A stretch of 64,000 nucleotides of DNA from Dugong dugon (taxonomy: Eukaryota; Chordata; Mammalia; Sirenia; Dugongidae). Made by a program: the position numbers and the translations under genes. How positions within the stretch are numbered: position 1 is the first letter of the stretch; each line of letters begins with the position of its first letter. Below are positions 50,512 through 61,290 of this stretch, in pieces. The DNA lies in the NCBI GenBank assembly GCA_030035585.1, contig CM057460.1:134090714-134154713 (forward strand), read 5' to 3'. The notes under the pieces were generated by a model. It saw only the letters and a program-made list of their open reading frames with translations. It ran no database searches and had not been told where the DNA came from.

Positions 50512-50802
50512 CAGAATGTCTGAAAAATAACAATGAGAGAAAATTTTTAAATAAACATTTATATTACTAAAAAAGAAAGATTGACAATAAGTGAATACAA
50601 TGCCCCTTGTTAAGCTTGAAAAATGAATGCCACAGTACAATTTAGAAAAACAGAAGGAACATATTTTAAATATATGTATGAAGCAAAGATTCAAAAATAG
50701 AAAAATGATAAAAATTATAAATGGATTCAAGATCTGGTTCTGGGGGGTGGTAGGATCAAATGCAATTAAATAGTTAAATCATTCAGCAATACTGAGAATG
50801 AG

Positions 50803-52930
50803 TACTGGTACAACAACAGACACATAGACCAACGGAACAGAATTGAGAATCCAGACATGAATTTATCCACCTATGAGCAGCTGATATTTGACAAAGGCCC
50901 AAAGTCCATTAATTGGGGAAAAGACAGTCTCTTTAACAAATGGTACTGGCATAACTGGATACCCATCTGCAAAAAACTGAAACAAGACCCATACCTCACA
51001 CCATGTACAAAAACTAACTCAAAATGGATCAAAGACTTAAATATAAAATTGAAAACAATAAAGATCATGGAAGAAAAAATAGGGACAATGCTAGGAGCCC
51101 TAATACATGGCATAAACACAATATGAACCATAAGTAGCAATGCACAAGCACCAGAAGAGACACTAGGTAAATGGGAGCTCCAAAAACTCAAACACTTATG
51201 CTCATCCAAAGACTTCACCAAAAGAATAGAAAGACAGCCTACAGACTGGGAAAAAAGTTTTAGCTACGAACAACAAATCCAATCAGCGTCTAATCTCTAA
51301 AATGTACAAGATACTGCAAAACCTCAACAACAAAAAGACAAATAACCCAATTAAAAAATGGGCAAAGAATATGAACAGCCACTTTCCCAAAGAAGATATT
51401 TAGGTGGCTAACAGAAACATGAAGAAATGCTCACGATCATTAGCCATTAAAGAAATGCAGATCAAAACTACAATGAAATATCATCTTACCCCAACAAGGC
51501 TAGCATTAATCAAAAAAACACAAAATAATAAATGCTGGAGAGGTTGTGGAGAGACTGGAACACTTATACACTGTTGGTTGGAATGTAAAATGGTACAACC
51601 ACTTTGGAAATCGATTTGGCGCTTCCTTAAAAAGCTAGAAATAGAAGTACCATACGATCCAGCTATCCTGCTTCTTGGAATATATCCTAGAGAAATAAGA
51701 GCCATCACACTAATAGATATATGCACATCCATGTTCATTGCAGCACTGTTCACAATAGGAAAAAGATGGAAACAACCTAGGTACTCACCAACGGACGAAT
51801 GGATAAATAAATAAATTATGGTATATCCACACAATGGAATACTATGCAACGATAAAGAACAACGACGAAGCCATGAAACATCTTATAACATGGAGGAAGC
51901 TGGAGGTCATTATGCTGAGTGAATTTAGTCAATCACAGAAGGACAAATATTGTATAAGACCCACTATTATAAGAACTCAAGAAAAGGTTTAAACACAGAA
52001 GAAAACATTCTTTGACGGTTACGAGGGTGGGGAGGGAAGGTGAGGGTTATTTACTAACTAGATAGTAGATAAGAATTATCTCAGGTAAAGGGAAGGACAG
52101 CACACACTACAGGGGAAGTCAGCACAACTGGACTAAACCAAAGCTAAGAAGTTTCCTGAATACAATCAAACACTTGGAGGGACAGAATAGCACGGGTAGG
52201 GATCTGGGGACCATGCTTTCAGGGGACACCTAGGTCAACTGACATAACAAAGCTTATTAAGAAAATGTTCTGCATCCTACTTTGGTGAGTGGTATCTGGG
52301 GTCTTAAAAGCTTTCAAGCGGCCATCTAAGATGCATCAATTGGTCCCAACCACCTGGAGTAAAGGAGAGTGAAGAACACCAAAGACACAAGGAGAGTATT
52401 AGCCCAAGAGACAGAAAGGGCCACATAAAAACCAGAGACTTCATCAGCCTGAGACCAGAAGAACTAGATGGTGCCTGGCTACCACCAATGACCGCCCTGA
52501 CAGGGAACACAACAGAGAGTCCTGGATGGACCAGGAGAAAGGTGGGATGCAGAACTCAGTTCTACTAAGAAGACCAGACTTAATAGTTTGAGACTGGAGG
52601 AACCCCAGAAAGCATGGCCCCTGGATTCTCTATCAGCCCAGAACTAAAACAATTTCCGAGGCCAACTCTTCAAACAGGGATTGGACTGGACTGTGGGACG
52701 TAAAGTGATACTCATGAGGAGTGTGCCTCTCAGCTCAAGTAGATACAAGAGACTAAACAGGCAGCTTCTGTATGGAGGTGAGATGGGAAGACAGAGAGCG
52801 TTAGGAGCTGGTTGAATGGACATGGGGAAACGGGTGGAAAAGAGGAGTGTGCTGTCACAGTATGGGTAGAGCAATTAGGGTCACATAACAATGTATGTAT
52901 AAATTTTTGTATGGGAAAAAATATAAAAAA
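50803..52930 (+). mobile_element. L1 LINE, 5'-truncated, with target duplication
   Basis: It starts inside ORF2 (TACTGGTACAACAACAGACAC). The frame 50857-51126 and then 51404-51814 give the ORF2 C-terminus, the latter 136 codons open with a complete zinc knuckle ([18 protein letters not shown]). A ~1.1 kb 3' UTR ends with TATAAATTTTTGTATGGG and an A-rich tail. AGAATGAG flanks it (50795-50802 and 52931-52938). Its sequence is close to 1-1490. Confidence 0.92.
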
Positions 52931-54262
52931 AGAATGAGAAAGAACAAGAGAAAGAGAGAACACAAATGGTCAGAATAAGCAATGTAAAGGGGGAGTTATT
53001 ACAGAAATGAGAAAATCATAAGAAAATACTTTGCACGATTTTATACTTATAACTTTAAAACTTGAATTATTTTTCAAGAGGAAATAAATAAACTTCAGAT
53101 GTGGAAGAAATTTTAAGTATTGTCACAATTCTACAAAAAATTTCAGACCCAGAAGTTGTATTTAGTAATTTTTTTCGCAAGAAACAGATTATTCCAATAT
53201 GATTTAAACAAGCAACTTAAAAGAAGGAAATCTCTTCAAATTCTTTTATGACACTAGTATATGTGTGATAGTAACATCTGACAGGTCTCTCTCCCTCTCT
53301 TGCTCTTTCTGTCTTTTCAAGGAAATTTTAAGTGATACGTTAGCAAAGAGAATATGGGTATATTAAAAGAATAATACAACATAACCAAGTGTGATTAACT
53401 CCAAGAATGTATCCAATTCAATATTAGAAAATTCGGTGATTTCTTTTAATCCCTCAAATCACAGTAGATGCTAAAAGGTATTTGATTAAATTCATAACCT
53501 ACTCCTGTTTGAAAATTAAAGAAAAAAAAAATCTCCCCCCAAAAAGAAATAAGAATATATTCTTATCAAGATAATCTATATAGTCCAAACTTGGTAAAAA
53601 TATAATGAAATAAAACTTTCTATTTAAAATAGTAGTGAAAATATAAAATAAAAATAAAATATCTAGAAATAAATTTATTAAGAAATGTTCTGGAGGTATA
53701 TAAAAGAAAATAAAAATTCTACTAAAGGACATTAAATACGATTTAATGCATGAAAACACATGTCATGTTCTTGGGTACAAAAAACTGAATATTTTAAGGC
53801 TATTTGTCTATTTAATTTCCTCAAAATAATCTATAATATCTATGCATTTTTATTCAGAATTGAAGCAAGAATTTCTTTAGGAACTTGTAAATTATTCTAA
53901 AATTCCTTTGGAAAAATAGATAAATGAAAAAGCCAAGTAAATGTGAAAGAATAAAGAAAAATGAACTATAAGAGTACTTGTTCTATTAGCTATTAAAACT
54001 GATAAATTACAATATCTAAAACAGAACTGACACAGGAGGCACAGAAACAGTTTCAATTGAAATAGAATAAAGTAGCCAGCAATAGACCTAAGGATATATG
54101 GTGGTGAAGCATATGATAAAGATGGCATTTCAAAATGGTAAGAATATGAATAGAATTTCTGATAAATAACACTGGAGTTACTGGATAGACATCTGGGAAA
54201 AACAAAGCTGAATTCCTTATGGGAAAAATAACTTCCAGATGGATCAAAGATTTAAATGTGTA

Positions 54263-54399
54263 TGGGGGAAAAAAGGAAAGGAAAGAGAGAAGAAAAAATA
54301 GAAAGCAAGCAAGCAAGAAAGCAGGAAAGGATGGAAGGAAGTAGGAAAGGAGGGACAGAGGGAGGGGGGAAGGAAAGAAGGAAGGAAAGAAAAGAAAAC
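54263..54399 (+). repeat. Purine-only GGAA/GAAA low-complexity tract
   Basis: For about 135 bases the + strand is almost entirely A and G, with AAGC, GGAA and AAGG units. It lies within the ancient L1. Confidence 0.85.
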
Positions 54400-55211
54400 A
54401 TAAAATACTAAAAGAAAATAGGAGTGAGAAATTTTATAGCCTTAGAAAGGTAAAATCTTTCTAAGCAATGTAAGAAATTCAGGATTCATAATGAAATATT
54501 GATAAGTTTGATTATATAATAACATAAACTTTCTGTACCGTGAAATAAGCTTTTAAAGTTAATTTTAAAAAATACGAAAAAAGCTAATACACTTAATTCA
54601 CAAAGAACTCTAGCAAATCAATGAGACAAAGTCAACCATTCTATAAGGAAAAAAAACTGAAGAAAATAGCAAGCAGTTGACAAAAGGAGAACTACAAAGG
54701 GATGATAAATATGTGGAAAAGAGTCACTCTCTAATAGAGAAATGAAAAAGAAATTACATATCATTCTTTACTCATCAAATTAGCAGATGTTTATGTGACT
54801 GTGGAGAAAGCTGAAATCTTCAAGTCTTATTGATGGGAATATAATTCTGCACAAGATTTCTGGAGTGTAGTATGGCAGTGTGTATAAATTTTGTAATTAG
54901 CATACTTTTTGACCTAACAACTTCACTTCTAAAAATTTAATCTAAGGAGGTAATTTCATAAGTTAAATTAATATAAATGTACAAGAATTTTCTTTAGCGC
55001 ATATGAACAATCTATAAATGTCCCTCAGTATGGAACTGATTCAATTAATTTTGGTACAAATTGTAGAATATATTATATTTAATAAAATGCCAGCACAAAT
55101 CTGTATATAATTATGCAGACAGATGCTCATAACATATTTTTGGTTGAGAAAAGTAGATTGAAAATAGTAGGTAATCAATATGAAATTATATATAATAAGA
55201 TCCACCTACGT

Positions 55212-55355
55212 ATAGTGGAGTTCAGCTGCTAACCAAAAGGTTGGCAGTTCAAATCCACCAGGTGCTCCTTGGAAACCCTGTGGGGCAGTTCTACTCTGTC
55301 CTATAGGGTCACTATAAGTTGGAATCAACTCAACAGCAATGGGTTTGGTTTTTTT
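55212..55355 (+). mobile_element. AfroSINE, 5'-shortened
   Basis: CAGCTGCTAACCAAAAGGTTG, GGCAGTTCAAATCC, GGAAACCCTGTGGGGCAG, TAGGGTCACTATAAGTTGG and CAACAGCAATGGGTTTGG are readable. The first part of the tRNA head is missing. It abuts the RTE element on its right. Confidence 0.88.
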
Positions 55356-55365
55356 GTTCTTATGT

Positions 55366-56900
55366 ATATGTCCACCACTCGTCTGTTAGTTTGCTTACTG
55401 TGGTGGCTTGCATATGGCTGTGATGCTGGAAGCTATGCCACTGGTATTTCAAATACCAGCAGGGTCACCCATGGTCAACAAGGTTCAGCTGAGTTTCCAG
55501 ACTGAGACAGACTAGGAAAAAGGATCTGGTGGTCTACTTCTGAAAAAATTGGCCAGTGAAAACCTTATGAATAGCAGCAGAACATTGTCTGATATAGTGT
55601 CAGAAGATGAGCCCCTCAGGTTGGAAGGCACTCAAAACATGACTGCAGAAGAGCTACCTCCTCAAAGTAAAGACATGACTGGAGTTACACTTTCGGGACC
55701 TTCATTTGCTGACGTAGCACAAATCAAACTGAGAAGACACAGCTGGAAACTACCATTAATAATCAGAACACAGAACATACAAAGTATGAATCTAGGAAAA
55801 TTGGAAGTCTTCGGATATGAAAAGGAACACATAAACTTCAATATCCTGGGTGTTAGTGAGCTGAAATGGACTGATACTGGCTATTTTGCATCAGACAACC
55901 ACATGGCCTATTATGCCGGGAATGACAAATTAGTTACATTCATCGTTAAAAAAAAAAATGTCAAGATCTATCCTGAGGTACAACGGCGTCAGTGACAGTA
56001 TAATATTCATATGCCTACCAGGCACACCAGTAAATACAACTATTATTCAAATTTACACACCAACCCCTAATACCAAAGACAAAGTAATTGAAGATTCTTA
56101 CCAAATTCTGCAGTCTGAAATTGTTCAAACATGCAATCAAGATGCATTGATAATTATTGGTGACTGGAACATGAAAGTTGGAAAAAAAAGAAGGGTCTGT
56201 AGTTGGAAAATATGATCTTGGTGATAGAAATGACACTGGAGAGCGCATGATAGAATTTTGCAAGACCAATGGCTTGTTTAATGCAAATACCTTCTTTCAA
56301 TAACATAAACGGCAACTATATACGTGGACCTTGCCAAATGGAATACACAGGAATTAAAACGACTACATCTGTGGAGAAAGACAATGGAGAAGCTCAATAT
56401 CATCAGTCAGAACAAGGTCAGGGGCCAACTGCGGAACAGACCATCAACTGCTCGTATGTAAATTCAAGCTGAAGCTGAAGAAAATTAAAGCAAGTCCATG
56501 AGAGCCAAAATATAACCTTGAATACATCCCACCTGAATTTAGAGACCATCTCAAGAATACATCTGACGCTTTGTACACTAATGACCAAAGACCACACAAG
56601 TTCTGGAATGACATCAAAGACAAAAAGTGACCAAAATGGATGTCAGAAGAGACTCTGAAACTTGTTCTTGAACACAGAGTAGCTAAAGCTAATTGAAGAA
56701 ATGATGAAGTAAAAGAGCTGAACAGAAGGTTTCAAGGGGCAGCTCAAGAAGACAAAGTAAAGTATTACAATGAATGTGCAAAGACTTGGAGTTAGAAAAC
56801 CAAAAGGGAAGAACATGCTTAGCGTTTCTTAAGATGAGAGGACTGAAGAAAACTTCAAGCTTCAAGTTGCAATATTGAAGGATTCTACAGGGAAAATATG
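55366..56900 (+). mobile_element. RTE/BovB-type LINE, 5' part with endonuclease region
   Basis: This copy includes the 5' UTR (CACTCGTCTGTTAGTTTGC, GCTATGCCACTGGTATTTCA). It continues into the endonuclease: one frame 55549-55995 reads NIQSMNLGKLEVFGYEKEH, ILGVSELKWTDTGYF and NHMAYYAG, and a second frame 55958-56215 reads IIQIYTPTPNTKDK and ALIIIGDWNMKVG. GDWN is at 56159-56170. A frame break separates them near 55960. Homology to the first RTE (1491-1910) continues to about 56900, then the RTE stops and an L1 3' UTR begins. It therefore lacks the reverse transcriptase. Confidence 0.85.
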
Positions 56901-57950
56901 AATGAAAATATAAATTGAATTTACTAGTGGTTACCAGGGGTGGGAGTTGGAGGGAGGGGAGAGGGGGACTAACATTGATGGAAAAATTGCATAGATTAGG
57001 AGTAGGGTTGTACAGTCTATTATTGTAATTGCTGTCAATAAGTTGTACACCTGTAAAAGGTTGAATTGGCAAGTTGTGTGACAGATACATGTACAATAAC
57101 AACAAAGAAAAAGAGTAGTTGCTGAGGCTGCTTATGAACAAGCAAGTCATGGAATTTGGTTCCTTGATTTGGAAGTTTAGGGTCATAGTTTTATGGGACA
57201 TCCCAGTTAATTGGTCTAACAACGTGTTTAGTGCTTCTATTTTACCTCCCAGTTTGTTGCATAATGAGTACCTGGGGTCTTAAAAGCTTACAAGCAGCCA
57301 TCTAAGACACAACAATTGGTCTTTATTCACCTGGAGCAACAGAATAAGTAGGGCAGTCAGGAATAAGAGGAGGATATGGAATGTGTGGCTAATTGCCTCA
57401 ATGAACCACTGCCTCCTTTACCATGAGACCAGAAGAACTGGATGGTACCCAGCTACCATTAATGAACATTTTGATCAAACATTTCATGGAAGAATCCTGA
57501 TCAAAAGGGGGAAAATGCAGAACAGAATTTAAAATGCTCATGGCCTGTAGACTTTCTGGAGCCATGGAGGGTGGATGAACTCCTGAAACTATCACCTTGA
57601 GATAATCTTTAAGCTTAAAACCAAAAATATCCCCTGAAGTTATCTTAAAGTCAAACTACAGTCTAGCTTAACTAGTAAAAAAGGTCTGCCTTGAGCATTA
57701 TGCTCTTTTAAGAACTATCTATATGGGATCAAATTGACAACAGCAACTTGAAAGATTAGATAGGAACCTTAGGGAGCAGTGAGTTTGTGTTAATGAGGGA
57801 GGAACAATTCAGAAAAGAAGGATGAGAATGATTGCACAACTCGAAGAAAGTAATTGATGTCACTAAATTGTATATGTAAAACTGTTCAATTGGTGTGTGT
57901 TTTGCTGTGTATATTCTCAAAAACAACAGCAAAGTAGATAAAATTTAGAA
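56901..57950 (+). mobile_element. L1 3' UTR
   Basis: GAATTTACTAGTGGTTACCAGGGGTG is followed by GGGGTCTTAAAAGCTTACAAGCAGCC, then GTGTGTTTTGCTGTGTATATTC, the order of an L1 3' UTR of yet another subfamily. The coding part is absent. Confidence 0.75.
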
Positions 57951-57989
57951 GAAAAAAAATATATTAAAGGAGCAGATTTTGCACAGAAA

Positions 57990-58382
57990 AAAGCCACAGC
58001 ACAGTAAGATTGCCAAGGACCCAAGAAACAGAAGCTGAGAAGAGACACGGATCTTCCCCCAGAGCCAAGAAAGAGTCTTCCTCTAGAGCCAGTGCCCTGA
58101 ATTTGGATTTCTAGCCTTCTAACTGTGAGAAGGAGCCCTGGTGGCACAGTGGTTAAAAGCTTGGCTGCTAACCAAAAGGTCAGCAGTTTGAATCCACAAG
58201 CTGTTTCCTGGAAACCGCATGGGGCGACTGTATTCTGTCCTATAGGGTTGCTATGAGTCAGAATCATCTTGATGGCAATGGGTTGTTTCTGTTGTTGTTA
58301 ACTGTGAGAAAATAAATTTCTGCCAATTAAAGCTACCTGCTCATGACATTTCTTCTATAGCAGCCCAATGAAACTAAGACAC
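57990..58382 (+). mobile_element. MLT1-like LTR, 3' part, split by a SINE
   Basis: CCCTGAATTTGGATTTCTAGC then AACTGTGAGAAAATAAATTTC then GCAGCCCAATGAAACTAAGACA is the LTR 3' half. The AfroSINE 58132-58299 interrupts it at AACTGTGAGAA. The LTR left part is diverged or missing. Confidence 0.75.
58132..58299 (+). mobile_element. AfroSINE, short form, with perfect 11-bp target duplication
   Basis: GGAGCCCTGGTGGCACAGTGG, CTAACCAAAAGGTCAGCAG, GTCCTATAGGGTTGCTATGAG and GTTGTTGTT end are present. AACTGTGAGAA is exact at 58121-58131 and 58300-58310. Confidence 0.97.
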
Positions 58383-58439
58383 TATTATTGTAGTTTTATT
58401 ACTGCTGTTAAAAATAAAATATTCACAATATTTTAAAAA

Positions 58440-58870
58440 AACTTGTTTAAGCAAAAAGGGAATCTTTCGGCTCATATAGATGAAAAATGTAGGATTTGTG
58501 TTTGATTTAAGGCACATTATGATCAGGACTTCAGAGTCAGGAGGAGTCAGTTTTTCTTTCGCTCTGTTTCCAAGTCTTTGTTCTGCTTTCTCTGTGGTGG
58601 CTCTACGTTCAGAACCAGGTCTCCCCTTACGTCGGCAAGATGGTTGCCACATTCCTGACTCCCCTTCTCCCCGGTTCAGCACTAGCATGAAAGAGTAAAA
58701 GTCTGATTACTCAGTGGAAAGCTCTGGGTTCACTGGGTCTGGTTGACTTAACTTGAGACGTATGCCGTTTCACGTATCGACCACTGTGTTTTAGAAAATG
58801 TAAGATGCTGATTGACTTAGGCCAGTGTGTTGTGTCACATGCTCCACCCCTGAAGTGTATTACCTAGAGC
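58440..58870. repeat. Possible ancient mammalian repeat
   Basis: AAGGGAATCTTTCGGCTCATATAG, CGGCAAGATGGTTGCCACATTC and ACCCCTGAAGTGTATTACC resemble a mammalian interspersed repeat I cannot name. The frame 58480-58698 in it has no domain. Confidence 0.4.
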
Positions 58871-59669
58871 ATGTGTCTCAAGAGTTGAGGAGTGAGGTGG
58901 TCAGGTCTCTGTAAGGAAAATTGACAGTATTGTTACCAGGAAAAGTATAAGTAGATGCTGGGCAGATAAAAGAACAAAAGAAGTTTATCTCTTCATGATG
59001 GTATTTCTGAGCATATCTATATTTCTTCCTACTTTTATGTATTATTTGAGGATTTACCATTTTTTTGATTAGCAAAAACTATTAGCATGCATCATTTTTA
59101 TATTAGATAAAGAATGAATCTATTTTCAACATAAATAATAAAAAGATAGATATTTGTTCCTCCATTTCATGTTCCCTTTCTCTTGTATTTCTGCGGTGTT
59201 TTCCGTTTATATATATTTTTTTCCTATAAAACTCTCATTATTACTTCTTCCTGTTATATCTTCAAAGCTGTTATTCAAATTTCCAAAGTCGAAGTCAAAA
59301 GAATCTGTAAAAAAAATTAAAGTATTTACTCTAGGAAATATTTCAGAGAAAGCAGTGTAAAAGTTAAGAAATGTATGGTGACTCCAGAATGTTTGAAGGG
59401 AGTATTAGGAGACTGATCTTAAAGTCATATTTGCACAACAAGCATAGTTTTTACTCAGATTGCAATGTTATATGCAGTTGCTATGGGAAGGGGTGGCCTT
59501 CCAAATCCCGCTTGATGCTCCCTTTAGTGAATGGTTCATTTAGCTGACTGTCTCACAAATGTTAATATGCTCATGAGTTGCCTTGTGATCTTATTAAAAT
59601 GCAGACTCTGATCCAGTGTGTACAAGGTAGAGCCCAAGACTCTTCTTTTCTATCAAGCTCCCAGGTGAT
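58871..59669. other. Stretch without recognised feature
   Basis: AT-rich, no exon or repeat recognised. Confidence 0.4.
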
Positions 59670-59880
59670 GGGAGTTGCTGGGTGGTGCAAACAGTTAACG
59701 TACTTGGCTGCTAACCTAAAGGCTGGATGTTTTAATCCACCCAGGAGCACCTAAGAAGAAAGGCCTGGCGACCTGCTTCTGAAAAAATCAGCCACTGAAA
59801 ACACTATGGAGCACAGGTCTACTCGAACCCACATGGCATGACCAAGAGTCAGAGTCAACTCCACAGTAACTGGTTCCACG
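59670..59880 (+). mobile_element. AfroSINE, class with RTE 5'-like body
   Basis: GCTGGGTGGTGCAAACAGTTAAC, AGAAAGGCCTGGCGACCTGC, TTCTGAAAAAATCAGCCACTG, GGAGCACAGGTCTACTC and GAGTCAGAGTCAACTCCACAG are present. Confidence 0.85.
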
Positions 59881-59983
59881 TGACACTAATGCTCCAATTC
59901 ATGGGCCACACTTTGAAAGGTGAGCTATTGGATGACATTTTCCCATCCATCAAGTAAAGAATTAAACCAGTCATATCCTGCAT

Positions 59984-60105
59984 TGCTGTTGTTGCTAGTT
60001 GCCATGGAGTCAGCTCCGACTTATACTGACCACATGTTTAACAGAACAAAACATTGCCTGCTCCTGTGCCATCTTCATGATCATTGGTAGATTTGAGTCC
60101 ATAGT
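59984..60105 (-). mobile_element. RTE LINE 3' end fragment, minus strand
   Basis: GCTGTTGTTGCTAGTTGCCATGG, then AGTCAGCTCCGACTTATACTG, then ACAGAACAAAACATTGCC is the reverse complement of the RTE 3' end (compare 3420-3545). Confidence 0.75.
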
Positions 60106-61052
60106 TTGGCTATTTTTTATTAAAATTAGGAAGATGTTAAAATATACTTTTAACTATTCCAGTTTTCTTTGTATATGTTGCTTTTTTTTTTTTTTCTATT
60201 TAGGTCTGAATTTAAAAAATCAACAAAACTTGATTCTGTATTACCTAATGTTAAAAGAAAGTAAATATTTTGATTCTCTCTCCCACCCTCTAACATAAAA
60301 TCCCAAATCTGTTTTTACATTAATTCCATGAGAAAAAAAATGCTTTGTTGCAATCTTGAATGCTGTTTTTCTTGTTCTGGAAGCAAAAATTTCTCAATTC
60401 AAGTTTGAAATACACTGGAATTGTGTAGAGAATCCTTTATTGTTTGAGATTTTGACAATCTGCCATCAAGGGGTAAAGTCAAGAGCCAAAGGTTTTTACT
60501 TCATTGCGTCAATCAGTCTGATTTGAAGGGCAGAAGGAGCAAAGTGCAAACAACTTTTTTTTTTTTTTTTGGAGAAAAAGCATTTTAAAACTGAGATTTC
60601 CACATGTGCAAAATGGTGGCTGTCTCTCCTCATTGTGTGTCCATGTGATGTCAGGCACCAGAGAGCCCCAGCTTTGAACACGAGTACGGACTGGAGGACC
60701 AAGACATTTAACCTGTCATAGGGCAATATCTGTGGCTGCACAAGAATTCACTTCAGGTTACAAACATTTTTAATGAATTTTAACGATGTTTACATTTTTA
60801 AGCTTCACATAGCCCTTTCCCAATCCTTCCTGCCTCTTCTGAGATGAATGCCATCAGGGATCCAAGTTGAAGGCAGGAGTCAGCTTTGTTCAAGAGGTGT
60901 GTGTGAGTGTGTGTGTCTGTGTGTGTGTGCAGAAACACCCCTACCGTGCCTCCATTGGTTTCAGTACCTTTCATTCAGCTTGCCCCAGAAGCCAAAATCG
61001 CTTTTTGGGGACTAAACTAGGCAATTCCAAAATTACCTGCTATTACTGTAGA
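60106..61052. other. Stretch without gene
   Basis: T-runs lie at 60183-60196 and 60557-60572, and a (TG)n run at 60897-60931. No exon is recognised. Confidence 0.4.
60897..60931. repeat. (TG)n microsatellite, interrupted
   Basis: GTGTGTGTGAGTGTGTGTGT, then CTGTGTGTGTGTGC. Confidence 0.92.
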
Positions 61053-61290
61053 AGTCTCTGGGGGTGCAAATGGTTAACATGCTCAGCTGCTCACTGAAAA
61101 TTTGGTGGTTCAAGTCTGCCCAGAGACATCTTGGAAGAAAGGCTTACTACTTTTTTCAGAGCATCTGGCAATCTACTTTAGAAAGATCACAGCCATTGAA
61201 AAGCCTACGGAGCACGGTTTTATTCTGACACACATGGGATCTCCATGAGTCAGAATTGACTCATAGGCAACTGGTTTGTTTTGTTGTGTT
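61053..61290 (+). mobile_element. AfroSINE, class with RTE 5'-like body
   Basis: CTCTGGGGGTGCAAATGGTTAAC, GGTGGTTCAAGTCTGCCC, GGAAGAAAGGCTTACTAC, CGGAGCACGGTTTTATTCTGAC and GAGTCAGAATTGACTCATAGGC are present, with a T-rich end. It has an extra segment (TTTTTTCAGAGCATCTGGC) in the body. Confidence 0.85.

Larger units (their letters stand above)
47640..55211 (+). mobile_element. Ancient L1/HAL1-type LINE, sense, broken by later insertions
   Basis: Decayed L1 sequence appears in correct order on the + strand: endonuclease-like (ATAATTACTGTGG...GATAGTGGGAGATGAC, to 48199), a later endonuclease segment (TATTCTCTGACCTAAGTG, 49942-50101), RT-region fragments (50513-50790 and 52940-53510, with AACAATTCAATATTAGAAAATTC and ACCTACTCC), C-terminal parts (GGATCAAAGATTTAAATG near 54240) and the 3' end to ~55211. 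The gaps are filled by a younger L1 (48209-49932), an LTR (~50102-50511) and another L1 (50803-52930). The single-element reading is inference, though the order supports it. Confidence 0.62.

Noticed and set aside
51481..51849. 122-codon minus-strand frame, also seen as 48270-48638 and 21375-21749
   Set aside because: All are antisense shadows of the L1 ORF2 C-terminus, and their mutual similarity reflects that.
55549..55995. 148-codon open frame as a cellular gene
   Set aside because: It reads as the start of an RTE endonuclease and is followed by the next endonuclease part in another frame. It is a LINE relic.
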